From Nocardia transvalensis NBRC 15921 (GTDB lineage Bacteria; Actinomycetota; Actinomycetes; Mycobacteriales; Mycobacteriaceae), in contig NZ_BAGL01000014.1 in the NCBI RefSeq assembly GCF_000308875.1, forward strand, positions 1 through 64,000: a DNA stretch of 64,000 nucleotides, given 5' to 3'. The position numbers were made by a program, and so were the translations under genes. A model generated the notes under the pieces. That model made no database searches and was not told where the DNA came from. It saw nothing but the letters and a program-made list of their open reading frames with translations. Shown here one piece after another: positions 28,585 through 36,746 of this stretch (position 1 is the first letter of the stretch; every line of letters starts with the position of its first letter).

Positions 28585-29487
28585 ATGAGTCCGGTGAGTC
28601 GCGGCCGCAAGGGCAAGAAGACGAGCAAGAACCAGGCGCGCACGGCCGACCGTGCCGGCGCGGGCACCGGCGAGCCGGAGTTCGAGGCCGCGGATCTCGC
28701 GCTCGAGGATACGGAGCTGAGTATCGACCGGGGCGGGTTCGAGCAGCTGATCGACGAAATCGCCGCCACCATCGGACGTTTCGAGGATGTGGACGATCCG
28801 GTCGACGGGGAGTACATGGCGGCGTCGCTGCTCGCCGCCACCTACGGCACTCCGGAATACGACGAGCCCTTCGCCATGATGTTCGTGGACGAGGCCGAGA
28901 AGCTGGGCGGGCCGGGAGCGCTGGCATTCCTGCGCTGCGTGGCCGCCCTGACCGCCGATCCGGCGCGGGCCGCCGCACTGGAGGCCGCCGCGCGGCTGGC
29001 CGCGGCCGGGGCATCCGCCCCGGACTGGGTCGCCGAACTCGACGAACCGGTGACGGCCGGCGAATATCTGCGCTGGCCCACGGACGACGGCCAGGGCGCG
29101 GTGCTCTACGGCAGCTTCGAGCGCGCGGGGCGGAGCGACGGGGTCCTGCTGTTCGTGGACGACGAGGACTGCGGCGCGGCCAACGACCTCGCCCCGTTCA
29201 TCGGCGAGGGGCTCACCGAGGCGCGGCGGCTCACCAACGAGCGCGAATCCGCGCCGGAGGAGCCGATCACGGCCGGCGAATTCCGCTGGCAGGTCGAATC
29301 GGCCCTGAACGCCCGGGCCCTGCACGAGCGCACCGCCCTGGAGCTGGGCATCGAGCCGCCGGAACCCGAAGACCCCGACGAGGTGTCGCACGAGGTGACC
29401 GACGTGGTGCTGCGCGCCCGGATCCGGGCGCTGCCGATGCCTGACAAACCCCTTCCGGCGCATACGCATCCGGAACTTTCCGAGTAA
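28585..29487 (+). CDS. Hypothetical acidic protein
   Basis: About 300 residues; no family recognised. The N-terminus is basic (SRGRKGKKTSKNQ), the remainder is acidic and helical with no signal peptide, membrane helix, or catalytic motif. It repeats the phrase ITAGEFRW / VTAGEYLRW, hinting at two related halves (~residues 155-170 and ~230-245). The start is uncertain: GTG at 28567 would add six residues. It ends 37 bases before the oxidoreductase gene on the same strand and may be co-transcribed with it. Confidence 0.7.
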   Translation: MSPVSRGRKGKKTSKNQARTADRAGAGTGEPEFEAADLALEDTELSIDRGGFEQLIDEIAATIGRFEDVDDPVDGEYMAASLLAATYGTPEYDEPFAMMFVDEAEKLGGPGALAFLRCVAALTADPARAAALEAAARLAAAGASAPDWVAELDEPVTAGEYLRWPTDDGQGAVLYGSFERAGRSDGVLLFVDDEDCGAANDLAPFIGEGLTEARRLTNERESAPEEPITAGEFRWQVESALNARALHERTALELGIEPPEPEDPDEVSHEVTDVVLRARIRALPMPDKPLPAHTHPELSE

Positions 29488-29524
29488 TGGAATACCACCG
29501 GCAGGACGGAGGTTCGCACCGGAT

Positions 29525-30358
29525 ATGACGATTCAGGGACTGGGACGGTTCGGAGTCTGGCGCTACTACGCGGGATTCACACCCGAGCACGCACGGGAGC
29601 TGGCGGGGCTCGGCTACAGCACGCTGTGGCTGGGCGGATCGCCGCCCGCCGATCTACCGGTGGTGGAATCGCTGCTGGAGGCGACCGAGACGCAGCGGGT
29701 GGCTACCAGCATCGTCAATATCTGGTCGGCGCCGGCCAAGCAGGTGGCCGACTCGTTCCACCGCATCGAGGCGCGTTTCCCCGGGCGTTTCCTGCTCGGC
29801 GTCGGCGCGGGCCATCCGGAACACGACAGCGCCTTCCGCAAGCCCTACGACGCCCTGGTCGAATACCTGGACGAACTCGACGAGGCCGGAGTGCCCAAGG
29901 AGAGCCGTGCCCTGGCCGCCCTCGGTCCGCGCGTGCTGGAGCTGGCGCGCGACCGCACCGCCGGTGCGCTGCCGTACCTCACCACCCCCGAGCACACCCG
30001 CCGGGCCCGCGAGATCCTGGGCGAGGACACCCTGCTGGTCGCCGAGAACAAGGTCACCCTGGACACGGACGTCGACCGCGCCCGCCGCACCGGCCGGGGC
30101 AGCGTCGGGTTCTACCTCGACCTGCGGAACTACGTCTCCAACCTGCGCCGCCTCGGCTTCACCGAGGAGGACGTCACCAAGCCCGGCAGCGACCGCCTGA
30201 TCGACGCCCTCGCCTTGCACGGCACCGCCGACGAGATCGCCACGGGCCTGACCGCCCACCTCACCGCAGGCGCCGACCACATCGCCATCCAGCCCCTCGA
30301 CGAGGACTACCTGGCCACCCTGCGCGCCCTCGCCACCGCCATGGGCGCTCACGCCTGA
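29525..30358 (+). CDS. LLM-class F420-dependent oxidoreductase
   Basis: A 277-residue luciferase-like TIM-barrel protein: FGVWRYYAGFTPEHARELAG, LGYSTLWLGGSP, VATSIVNIWSAPAKQVADSF and FLLGVGAGHPEH are typical of mycobacterial F420-dependent enzymes. It probably uses coenzyme F420 for hydride transfer; the substrate is unknown. GGACGGAGG lies 12 or so bases before ATG. A perfect 15-base hairpin follows the stop. Confidence 0.85.
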   Translation: MTIQGLGRFGVWRYYAGFTPEHARELAGLGYSTLWLGGSPPADLPVVESLLEATETQRVATSIVNIWSAPAKQVADSFHRIEARFPGRFLLGVGAGHPEHDSAFRKPYDALVEYLDELDEAGVPKESRALAALGPRVLELARDRTAGALPYLTTPEHTRRAREILGEDTLLVAENKVTLDTDVDRARRTGRGSVGFYLDLRNYVSNLRRLGFTEEDVTKPGSDRLIDALALHGTADEIATGLTAHLTAGADHIAIQPLDEDYLATLRALATAMGAHA

Positions 30359-30369
30359 TCCTCCGCGCA

Positions 30370-30408
30370 CCTCGTGTTTCCGGCCGAAAGCACGCCGGAA
30401 ACACGAGG
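30370..30408 (+). terminator. Perfect 15-bp hairpin after the F420 oxidoreductase
   Basis: CCTCGTGTTTCCGGC pairs with GCCGGAAACACGAGG around the nine-base loop CGAAAGCAC. No U-tract follows. The same core recurs in reverse orientation at 30566-30604, so it is a mobile-looking or duplicated hairpin as well as a possible terminator. Confidence 0.6.
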
Positions 30409-30450
30409 CAGCGGGTACGCCGTCGGGTGGTGAGTGCCGCTGCGGCGATC

Positions 30451-30588
30451 GCTCGTGTATCCGGCCCGCTATCGCTCGTGTATCCGGCCCGCTATCGCTC
30501 GTGTATCCGGCCCGCTATCGCTCGTGTATCCGGCCCGCTATCGCTCGCGTTTCCGGCCCGCTATCGCCCTTGTTTCCGGCGTGCTTTT
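30451..30588. repeat. 23-bp tandem repeat array between convergent genes
   Basis: Four exact copies of GCTCGTGTATCCGGCCCGCT + ATC at 30451-30542, then two diverging copies (30543-30565 and 30566-30588), the last of which forms the left arm of the following hairpin. There are no spacers between units. The unit resembles one arm of the flanking hairpins (CTCGTGTTTCCGGCC). Confidence 0.9.
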
Positions 30589-30604
30589 GGCCGGAAACAA
30601 GGGC
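30566..30604 (-). terminator. Perfect 15-bp hairpin after csoR
   Basis: GCCCTTGTTTCCGGC pairs with GCCGGAAACAAGGGC around GTGCTTTTG. It abuts the csoR stop and would end the minus-strand transcript. Read on the minus strand, its loop (CAAAAGCAC) and inner stem match the hairpin at 30370-30408. Confidence 0.6.
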
Positions 30605-30946
30605 CTACGACCGAACCAGGCGGGCAATGGCGTCCGTGGCCTCCTTGATCTTGGCGTCGGCCTCGGGGCCGCCCTGGACCGCGGCATCGACCACGCAGTG
30701 GCTGATGTGGTCCTCGAGCAGACCCATCGCGACCGCCTGGAGGGCCTTCGTCATCGCCGATACCTGGGTCAGGATGTCGATGCAGTACTTCTCCTCCTCG
30801 ACCATGCGTTGCAGGCCGCGGGCCTGGCCCTCGATCCGGCGCAGGCGCTTGAGGTAGTCGTCCTTGGCGGTGATGTAACCGTGGGTCGCGTGGTCGTGGC
30901 CGGTCTGGTCCGCCGCTGTGGTCTGATCCTCGGTCACCGGCTGCAT
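30605..30946 (-). CDS. csoR: CsoR/RcnR-family metal-sensing repressor
   Basis: A 113-residue all-helical repressor. The metal ligands of CsoR are visible: Cys in EEKYCIDILTQ, then His and Cys in EDHISHCV (HxxxC spacing), which in CsoR bind Cu(I). The LKRLRRIEGQARGL segment is the DNA-binding helix. A His-rich N-terminus (TGHDHATHGY) could add metal affinity. ATG at 30946 has GGGAG five bases upstream; GTG at 30952 is the alternative. A G-tract operator lies just upstream. No copper ATPase or chaperone gene is adjacent. Confidence 0.87.
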   Translation of the reverse strand: MQPVTEDQTTAADQTGHDHATHGYITAKDDYLKRLRRIEGQARGLQRMVEEEKYCIDILTQVSAMTKALQAVAMGLLEDHISHCVVDAAVQGGPEADAKIKEATDAIARLVRS

Positions 30947-30971
30947 CCTCACTCCCGCCCTTCGACGTCAA

Positions 30972-30986
30972 TACCCCCCTAGGGTA
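30972..30986. promoter_or_regulatory. Candidate CsoR operator
   Basis: TACCC-CCCTA-GGGTA, the symmetric C/G-tract form bound by CsoR repressors, 26 bases upstream of the csoR start. This points to autoregulation; the MTA phosphorylase gene on the other side could share it. Confidence 0.65.
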
Positions 30987-31038
30987 CAACGTCCGGCGGC
31001 GATGCGCCACGCGCGTGCCGAGTGCGAGAATCGGGGAC

Positions 31039-31848
31039 ATGAGTTCGGTTCCCCGGCCCGCGCTGGCCATCATCGGCGGCAGCGGCTTCTACGACTTCTT
31101 CGGCGACGACGCGACCACCCTGGATATCGACACACCCTACGGTGCGCCGAGCGCGCCGATCACCGTCGGGGAGGTCGAGGGGCGGCAGGTGGCGTTCCTG
31201 CCGCGGCACGGCCGCAAGCACGAGTACTCGCCGCACACCGTCCCGTACCAGGCGAATATGTGGGCGCTGCGCTCGATCGGCGTGCGGCGGATCTTCGCGC
31301 CGTGCGCGGTCGGCAGCCTGCGCGCCGACTGGGGTCCGGGTACCGTGGCCGTTCCCGATCAGCTGGTCGACCGCACCTCCGGTCGGCCGCAGACCTACTT
31401 CGACAACGGCGGGGTGCACGTCTCCTTCGCCGATCCGTACTGCGACGAACTCCGCACGGCGGCAACCCGATCCGCCGTGGCGGACCTGCCAATGCAGCCC
31501 GCCGCGACCATGGTCGTGGTGCAGGGGCCGCGGTTCTCCACCCGCGCCGAGAGCCGGTGGTTCGCCACGCAGGGCTGGGAGCTGGTGAACATGACCGGCT
31601 ATCCGGAGTCCGTCCTCGCTCGCGAACTCGAGATGTGTTATGCCGCAATCGCTCTGGTCACCGACCTCGACGCGGGCCTGGAGGCCGGCGAGGGCGTGAG
31701 CGCGGCGGCCGTCTTCGCGGAGTTCGAGCGGAACCTGGTGCCGTTCAAGACGCTCGTCCGGCGGGCGGTGGCGGCGGTCGACGGCACCGAGACCTGCGAG
31801 CGCTGCCGTGTTCATGCGGGAGTGTCCCTGCCGTTCGAACTACCCTGA
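31039..31848 (+). CDS. mtnP: S-methyl-5'-thioadenosine phosphorylase
   Basis: A 269-residue phosphorylase that splits methylthioadenosine into adenine and 5-methylthioribose 1-phosphate in methionine salvage. It closely follows the M. tuberculosis Rv0535 sequence (AIIGGSGFYDFFGD, VAFLPRHGRKHEYSPH, VPYQANMWALRSIGVRRIFA, GPRFSTRAESRWFA, NMTGYPESVLARELEMCYAAIAL). The C-terminus CERCRVHAGVSLPFELP is also conserved. ATG at 31039 was chosen over GTG at 31015 because it begins next to the first beta-strand. The epimerase gene follows, as in M. tuberculosis. Confidence 0.93.
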   Translation: MSSVPRPALAIIGGSGFYDFFGDDATTLDIDTPYGAPSAPITVGEVEGRQVAFLPRHGRKHEYSPHTVPYQANMWALRSIGVRRIFAPCAVGSLRADWGPGTVAVPDQLVDRTSGRPQTYFDNGGVHVSFADPYCDELRTAATRSAVADLPMQPAATMVVVQGPRFSTRAESRWFATQGWELVNMTGYPESVLARELEMCYAAIALVTDLDAGLEAGEGVSAAAVFAEFERNLVPFKTLVRRAVAAVDGTETCERCRVHAGVSLPFELP

Positions 31849-31889
31849 GCGGACAGGCACACGGGCGTGCCCGATGAGGAGGTGACCTC

Positions 31890-33083
31890 GTGCGCGTGCT
31901 GCTGACCGGTGCGGCCGGATTCCTCGGATCCCACGTCCGCCGGGCGCTCGTCGCCGCCGACCACGACGTGATCGCGGTCGACGCCATGCTGGAGGCGGTG
32001 CACGGCGCGCATCCGGCCCTGCCGCCGGATGTTTCGCGGGTCGATGTGCGCGATCCGGAACGGGTCGAGGCGCTGCTGCGCGGGGTGGACGTGGTGTGTC
32101 ACCTCGCGGCCGCCGTCTCGCCGGGCGTTCCGGACGCGGCCGGCGGTCCGGTTCGCGTCGAGGGCCCGCCCGCGACGGACGCCGCGCCCGTGGTCGCGGA
32201 CCCGGACGATTCCGTCGGTGAGCCCACTACCCGGCCCGTGGACCGGCACGCTCCGACGGCGCGTCCGTCCGCGCCCGTCCTGCGGGCGGCCCCGATGTTC
32301 GCCGCGCACAACGACTTCGGCACCGCGGTGCTGCTGGCGGCGATGGAGCGGGCCGGGGTGCGGCGCCTGGTGCTCGGGTCCTCGGTCTCGGTGTACGGCG
32401 AGGGCCGCTACCGGGCGCCGCACAGCGGGCCGTACTTCCCGACCATGCGACGGCGGGCCGATCTCGATCGCGGCATGTTCGACCATCGCGCACCGCGGAC
32501 GGGCGAGATCCTGACCTGGGAACCCGTCGGCGAGGAGGCCCCGCACCGCCCTCGCACGGCCCATGCCGCCAGCAAGGTGGCCCAGGAGAACTTCGCGTTC
32601 GCGTGGGGCGTCGCGACCGGTGGCGCGGTGACGGTGCTGCGCTACCACCACATCTACGGCGATCCGGCCGCCGACTGCGCCGCGACCGCCGCGCGTTCCG
32701 GGGTGGCCGCGCGCTTCCGCGCCGACCTGGAGGCCGGGCGGCCGCCGATCGTCTTCGAGGACGGCGGCCAGGTCCGCGATCTCCTCCATGTGCGCGATGC
32801 CGCGACGGCGACGGTCGCCGCGGTCGAACGTTCACTGCCCGGATTCGTCCCGCTGAATATCGCCTCCGGCCATCCGATCACGCTGTGGGAGGTGGCCTCG
32901 ATCATGTCCCGGGCGCGCGGCGGGCCCGAACCGGTCGTCAGCGGCCGCTACCGAGCCGCCGACATCCGGCACATCGTCGCCCACCACGAACGCGCCCGGC
33001 ACGCCCTGGACTTCACGGCCCACATCCCGCCCACCCAGGGCCTCGCCGACTACGCCAGATCGACGACGGCCGTTCCGGACTGA
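31890..33083 (+). CDS. NAD-dependent epimerase/dehydratase with altered catalytic motif
   Basis: A 397-residue Rossmann-fold protein of the extended SDR family. The cofactor loop is LLTGAAGFLGSHV, the acidic strand end IAVDAM, and the catalytic-serine strand LGSSVSVYGEG. Where the YxxxK motif should be, it reads HAASK (His225), so the catalytic tyrosine is missing. A Pro-rich insertion of ~50 residues (~75-125) interrupts the fold between CHLAAAVSPG and HNDFGTAVLLAAM. It lies 41 bases after the phosphorylase, matching the Rv0535-Rv0536 pair. Activity as a sugar epimerase is doubtful. GAGGAGG precedes the start. Confidence 0.82.
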   Translation: MRVLLTGAAGFLGSHVRRALVAADHDVIAVDAMLEAVHGAHPALPPDVSRVDVRDPERVEALLRGVDVVCHLAAAVSPGVPDAAGGPVRVEGPPATDAAPVVADPDDSVGEPTTRPVDRHAPTARPSAPVLRAAPMFAAHNDFGTAVLLAAMERAGVRRLVLGSSVSVYGEGRYRAPHSGPYFPTMRRRADLDRGMFDHRAPRTGEILTWEPVGEEAPHRPRTAHAASKVAQENFAFAWGVATGGAVTVLRYHHIYGDPAADCAATAARSGVAARFRADLEAGRPPIVFEDGGQVRDLLHVRDAATATVAAVERSLPGFVPLNIASGHPITLWEVASIMSRARGGPEPVVSGRYRAADIRHIVAHHERARHALDFTAHIPPTQGLADYARSTTAVPD

Positions 33084-33171
33084 GTTCCCGCACGCCAAGT
33101 CCACAGCGGCCGTTCCGGATTGCTATCCGTAACGCCAGATCGACGACAGCGGCGTTCCGCGGCCGTTGTCC
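33052..33171. repeat. Three imperfect 40-bp tandem repeats across the epimerase stop
   Basis: Units begin ACGCCAGATCGACGAC, ACGCCAAGTCCACAGC and ACGCCAGATCGACGAC at 33052, 33092 and 33132, each followed by a GGCCGTTCCGG-like segment. The first unit contains the epimerase stop codon; the last runs up to the end of the convergent gene. Confidence 0.75.
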
Positions 33172-33172
33172 C

Positions 33173-34168
33173 TCAGTGTTCCGGCGCGGAGCGCAGGTCT
33201 ATGCGGACGAGGGCGAACTGCGGCGGAGCGGCGTCCGGCGGACCGTACGGCAGGGGGGATGCCTCGACATCGGCGATCAGCCAGCCGCCGGCGGCCGCGG
33301 CCAGGCGCAGGCCGGAGATGGTGCTGAACGGCGCTCCGGCGAGAATGTCGTTGCGCGCGTCGATGATTCGCGACCGGTCGTCCGGGTGTGGCAGCGTGCG
33401 CTCGTCGGTCTCGCCCGTCCACCGCAGGCCCGGCACCGGACCGCTGATCCAGCGGATCACCCGGACGTGGGCGGTGTCGACCACCGCCAGGAACAGCCCG
33501 GGGTTGGTGCTGACCAGCGAATCGACCGTCGCCGCCTCGAACGACTTGCCCTGCGGGGGCACGCTGTCGGTCACATCGGCGAGCAGACCGCGCCAGCTCC
33601 TCGGATCCGTGCCGTTGCGGGTGGCGATCAGCAGGGTGCGCAGGCCCGCGGGTGTGCGCATGGTGCAGGTGCCCAGCCAGCGCGAATTCGGTTCGGCGCG
33701 AGAGACGATCGCCACCAGGTCCAGCGCACCGTCGAAACGCTCGACGTATTGGAAGGATTCGGCGCCCGTCCACACCGTCCGGCCGCGGTCGAACAGGGGG
33801 CCGAGCCCCTCCGGCCATATCTCCGTGCGGCGGGTCCGGGCATCCATGACGAACGGGGCCACCGGCAGGGGCGCGCGATTCGTCTCGCCCACCCGGAACA
33901 GGACGGCATACACGGCATCGCCCGGTCCCAGCAGCGGAACCGCCCGCGCGCGCTGCCCCGACCACGAGTGCCGCGACCTCGGCAGCTCGCGCTCCACCGG
34001 CTCGCGGGTGGTGTGTGCGGCGGCGACGATCGGCAGCAGGCGCGCGGGCACGGTGCGCGCCAACGACTTCCACTCCCGCGGCGTGGTGCCGCGCGCCAGC
34101 ACCGACCAGGTCTCGGGCTCGTCGAGCGTCTCGATCAGCAGCCACTCGCCGAGAGTCACGTCCCACAC
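33173..34168 (-). CDS. Rv3651-like conserved protein of Mycobacteriales
   Basis: A 331-residue soluble protein. The opening EWLLIETL, the ARG...WKSLARTVPARLLPIVAAA helix and the later sequences RLAAAAGGWLIADVEASPLPYG resemble the three-part Rv3651-type architecture (PAS-like N-terminal, middle and C-terminal modules), recalled rather than searched. Function is unproven; PAS-like folds suggest ligand sensing. No signal peptide or membrane segment. It converges with the epimerase gene. Confidence 0.6.
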   Translation of the reverse strand: MWDVTLGEWLLIETLDEPETWSVLARGTTPREWKSLARTVPARLLPIVAAAHTTREPVERELPRSRHSWSGQRARAVPLLGPGDAVYAVLFRVGETNRAPLPVAPFVMDARTRRTEIWPEGLGPLFDRGRTVWTGAESFQYVERFDGALDLVAIVSRAEPNSRWLGTCTMRTPAGLRTLLIATRNGTDPRSWRGLLADVTDSVPPQGKSFEAATVDSLVSTNPGLFLAVVDTAHVRVIRWISGPVPGLRWTGETDERTLPHPDDRSRIIDARNDILAGAPFSTISGLRLAAAAGGWLIADVEASPLPYGPPDAAPPQFALVRIDLRSAPEH

Positions 34169-34351
34169 CCCCTTCCGCAGTTCGTCGTCGCTGTGGTCAT
34201 AGCCAGCGAATATCGTGCACCATCCGAGGACGGCGCGGAGCCGCGGTGGTCATATCCCGTCGGCGGCGGCGCCCCGGCTAGGCTCGCGGCGTGGCCGGTC
34301 CGGCCGCACCGCGTCGTCACACGGATTCGCTGAGGTCGGAAAGGACGTACG

Positions 34352-34912
34352 ATGGACAACCCGCTGCGCCTCGAGGTCGTCGTCGCCAGCGTGCGGCCGG
34401 AGCGGTTCGCGCCCGTGGTCGCCGACTGGTTCCTGCGGACCGCGCGGGCGGACCCCCGATTCGACACGGGCGTCATCGATCTCCTGCACACCCCGCTGCC
34501 CACCGATCTGTCGATGACGCCCGAGGTGCGCGCCTATCGCGAACGGCTCGCCGCCGCGGACGCCTTCGTCGCCGTGACCTCCGAGTACAACCACGGCTAC
34601 CCCGCCGCCCTGAAGACCGCGCTCGACAGCGCCAAGCACGAATGGCGCGGGAAGCCCATCGGTTTCGTCGGCTACGGCGGACTGTCGGGCGGTCTGCGCG
34701 CGATCGAGCAGCTGCGGCAGGTCGTCGCCGAGATCCATATGGTGTCCATCCGTGAATCGGTCAGCTTCCACGAGGCCAAACGACAATTCGACGCCGACGG
34801 CGCGACTGCGGACGGCGCCGCCACCGATGCCGCCCAGCGCCTGCTCCGCCAGCTGGCCTGGTGGGGCCGTCATCTCCGCACCGCCCGCGCCACCGACCCG
34901 TATCCGGGCTGA
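34352..34912 (+). CDS. NADPH-dependent FMN reductase family protein
   Basis: A 186-residue flavodoxin-like protein. VVVASVRPERFAPVVADWF forms the phosphate-binding start and VTSEYNHGYPAALKTALD is the signature flavin-binding segment; KPIGFVGYGGLSGGLRAIEQLR follows. Such proteins reduce FMN, quinones or azo compounds with NAD(P)H. GGAAAGGACG precedes ATG. It converges on the second-locus eccE with a GC-rich hairpin between. Confidence 0.87.
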   Translation: MDNPLRLEVVVASVRPERFAPVVADWFLRTARADPRFDTGVIDLLHTPLPTDLSMTPEVRAYRERLAAADAFVAVTSEYNHGYPAALKTALDSAKHEWRGKPIGFVGYGGLSGGLRAIEQLRQVVAEIHMVSIRESVSFHEAKRQFDADGATADGAATDAAQRLLRQLAWWGRHLRTARATDPYPG

Positions 34913-34946
34913 CGCGTCTCCGGACCGGACAGGTATCGCGGGGACG

Positions 34947-34966
34947 CGGCCCGGTCGCCCGGGCCG
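34947..34966. terminator. GC hairpin between FMN reductase and eccE
   Basis: Perfect eight-base stem CGGCCCGG/CCGGGCCG with a TCGC loop in the convergent spacer. No U-tract, so termination strength is uncertain. Confidence 0.35.
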
Positions 34967-34992
34967 GCGGAATCGCGTCCGTACCGGACGTG

Positions 34993-36636
34993 CTACTGGT
35001 TCGCCATGGTTCGACGGCCGCGCGGCTGACCGATATAGGTGGTCTCGCGGGGGATCGACACCAGCGTCAGGTCGACCTGGGTGGTCGGCGTGCGCAGGAT
35101 GACGTGGTTGCCGATCGCGCCGGGCTGGTGGATCTGCAGATCCGGGCGGGTGGCGGGCCAGCCCATCGGGTCGCCGGTCACGTAGATCGTGGTGACACCG
35201 GCGTGCGGCGCCGGCGCCAGGACGCCGTCGACCACGGCGGCGGTGAAATTCGCGTCGCTCTGGTGGGTTTCGACGGCGATGGTCAGCCGCTCGGGATTGC
35301 CGATGGTGGTGACCAGCTGCTCCCAGGCGTGCGGGCGGTCGGTGCGGATCAGGATGCGCTCGCCGACGGCCAGCGCCCGGAACACCAGCTGCTGCGCCAG
35401 ATACAGCTCACCCGCCACGTAGACGGTCGAAATGCCCTGTCCGACAAGGCGGATCGCGACACCGTTGCCCTCGTCGTCGGAGCCGATCAGCTGACCGCAG
35501 CCCGAGGACGGCAGGTGCAGCGCCCCGACCACATCGATCGGGAACTCGCTCACCGGCACCGTGTCGTCCACCTCGGGGATGCCGAGCGGCAGGTGCGCGA
35601 GCAGGCTCTGCCGATGCCGTCCGTTCAGCGAGACCATGCCCTTGCGGCGCCGCTTCTCGGGTAGCTCGCGAGCGGTCAGGCGCCAGGCCGCGCCGATGTT
35701 CACCGTGTCCGCGGAACTGCCCGGCCGCAGCCGCACGGAGACCGTGGTGCCGCGCGAGGGATCGACCCACAGCTGCGACAGCAGTTCGGAGCCCAGCTGT
35801 TTGGGATCGACCGCGGCGCCGATGTTCACGCCGTTGCCGAGTTCGGCGTAGCGCCATTTATGGGTGAGCGTGCGCGGATCGACGTTGGCGGTGATCTGCA
35901 TGACCGCCTTGCGGATCTCGGGCGCGGTGAGCACGCGGGACGCGCAGTCGGCGTCCTCGAGCGCGCGCACGATGCGCTGCGTCGCGATGGTCACCGCGCG
36001 GCACGCGCCCTCGGTGCCCCCGCCGCGGCGGTCGGCGGCGTCCGGGCAGGCCAGCGTGTCGAAGCTGATCGCCAGCCACACGGTGCGATGCGCGGTCGCG
36101 GGCAGCGGGCCGAGCAGCGATTCGTAGATGGGGCCGGCCGGCGTGCCGGAGCGGCTGCGGTGGCCGTGGCTGATGATGTCGATGCCGCTGAGCAGGATGT
36201 CGTGCTGGTTGAGGCACTGGGCCAGTTCGGGCAGCGGCAGCAGATGCGAGGCGTGCACCGTATTGCGGGCGATGCGGGTCAGCCCGCCCCGGGGCGGCAG
36301 CACCTCGACGACCGCCACCACTCGGCTGCCCTCCCAATACAACCCGAGCGAGCGCCCGTCGGGACCGCGGAAGTCGACCGTATCGCCGAGCCGGTAGCCG
36401 CGCCGGGTCCGGTACCGCCAGTTCGTCGCGATCCAGTCCGCCACCGTCCGCTTGCCGAACGAGATCAGCAGCAGGAGCCCGGCCACCACGGCCGCGGCCA
36501 GCGCGATCCACCACTGCATGCGAGCGACCAGTACGCCCACCCCGACCACGAGCCCGAACACCTGTGCCGCGATCAGATTCGGCAGCGAGATTCGTCCCAG
36601 CAGCGGTCGGTTGCTCGCCCCGCTCGGTTCGGCCAT
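34993..36636 (-). CDS. eccE: Type VII secretion protein EccE (second, ESX-4-type locus)
   Basis: A 547-residue membrane protein with two N-terminal hydrophobic segments (LIAAQVFGLVVGVGVLVA, WWIALAAAVVAGLLLLISF) and a long soluble domain homologous to the first-locus EccE (shared ARNTVHASHLLPLPELAQCL-type segment, DIDIISHG, GCGQLIGSD). The classic M. tuberculosis ESX-4 lacks EccE, whereas functional ESX-4 loci reported in other mycobacteria carry it, so this locus may form a complete membrane complex. It is divergent from eccB with a symmetric promoter element between. Confidence 0.87.
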   Translation of the reverse strand: MAEPSGASNRPLLGRISLPNLIAAQVFGLVVGVGVLVARMQWWIALAAAVVAGLLLLISFGKRTVADWIATNWRYRTRRGYRLGDTVDFRGPDGRSLGLYWEGSRVVAVVEVLPPRGGLTRIARNTVHASHLLPLPELAQCLNQHDILLSGIDIISHGHRSRSGTPAGPIYESLLGPLPATAHRTVWLAISFDTLACPDAADRRGGGTEGACRAVTIATQRIVRALEDADCASRVLTAPEIRKAVMQITANVDPRTLTHKWRYAELGNGVNIGAAVDPKQLGSELLSQLWVDPSRGTTVSVRLRPGSSADTVNIGAAWRLTARELPEKRRRKGMVSLNGRHRQSLLAHLPLGIPEVDDTVPVSEFPIDVVGALHLPSSGCGQLIGSDDEGNGVAIRLVGQGISTVYVAGELYLAQQLVFRALAVGERILIRTDRPHAWEQLVTTIGNPERLTIAVETHQSDANFTAAVVDGVLAPAPHAGVTTIYVTGDPMGWPATRPDLQIHQPGAIGNHVILRTPTTQVDLTLVSIPRETTYIGQPRGRRTMANQ

Positions 36637-36695
36637 CGTCGTCCCCCAGGTACCCGGTGTCGGCCATTTCGGCGGCCGACCTCAACTTCAGTCCC

Positions 36696-36717
36696 GCTGA
36701 ACTGTACTGTGTTCAGC
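36696..36717. promoter_or_regulatory. Palindrome in the eccE/eccB promoter region (second locus)
   Basis: Perfect seven-base arms GCTGAAC and GTTCAGC around TGTACTGT, located midway between divergent eccE and eccB. A candidate operator. Its sequence differs from the palindrome at the equivalent place in the first locus. Confidence 0.4.
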
Positions 36718-36746
36718 GAACGTGAGCACTGTTCGGGGGAGTACTT

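Noticed and set aside
30451..30588. Possible CRISPR array
   Set aside because: Units are directly adjacent with no spacers, units degrade gradually, and no cas genes are nearby.
30434..30982. A 182-residue open frame across the repeat array
   Set aside because: Its N-terminal part is the translated tandem repeat and its C-terminal part is antisense to csoR.
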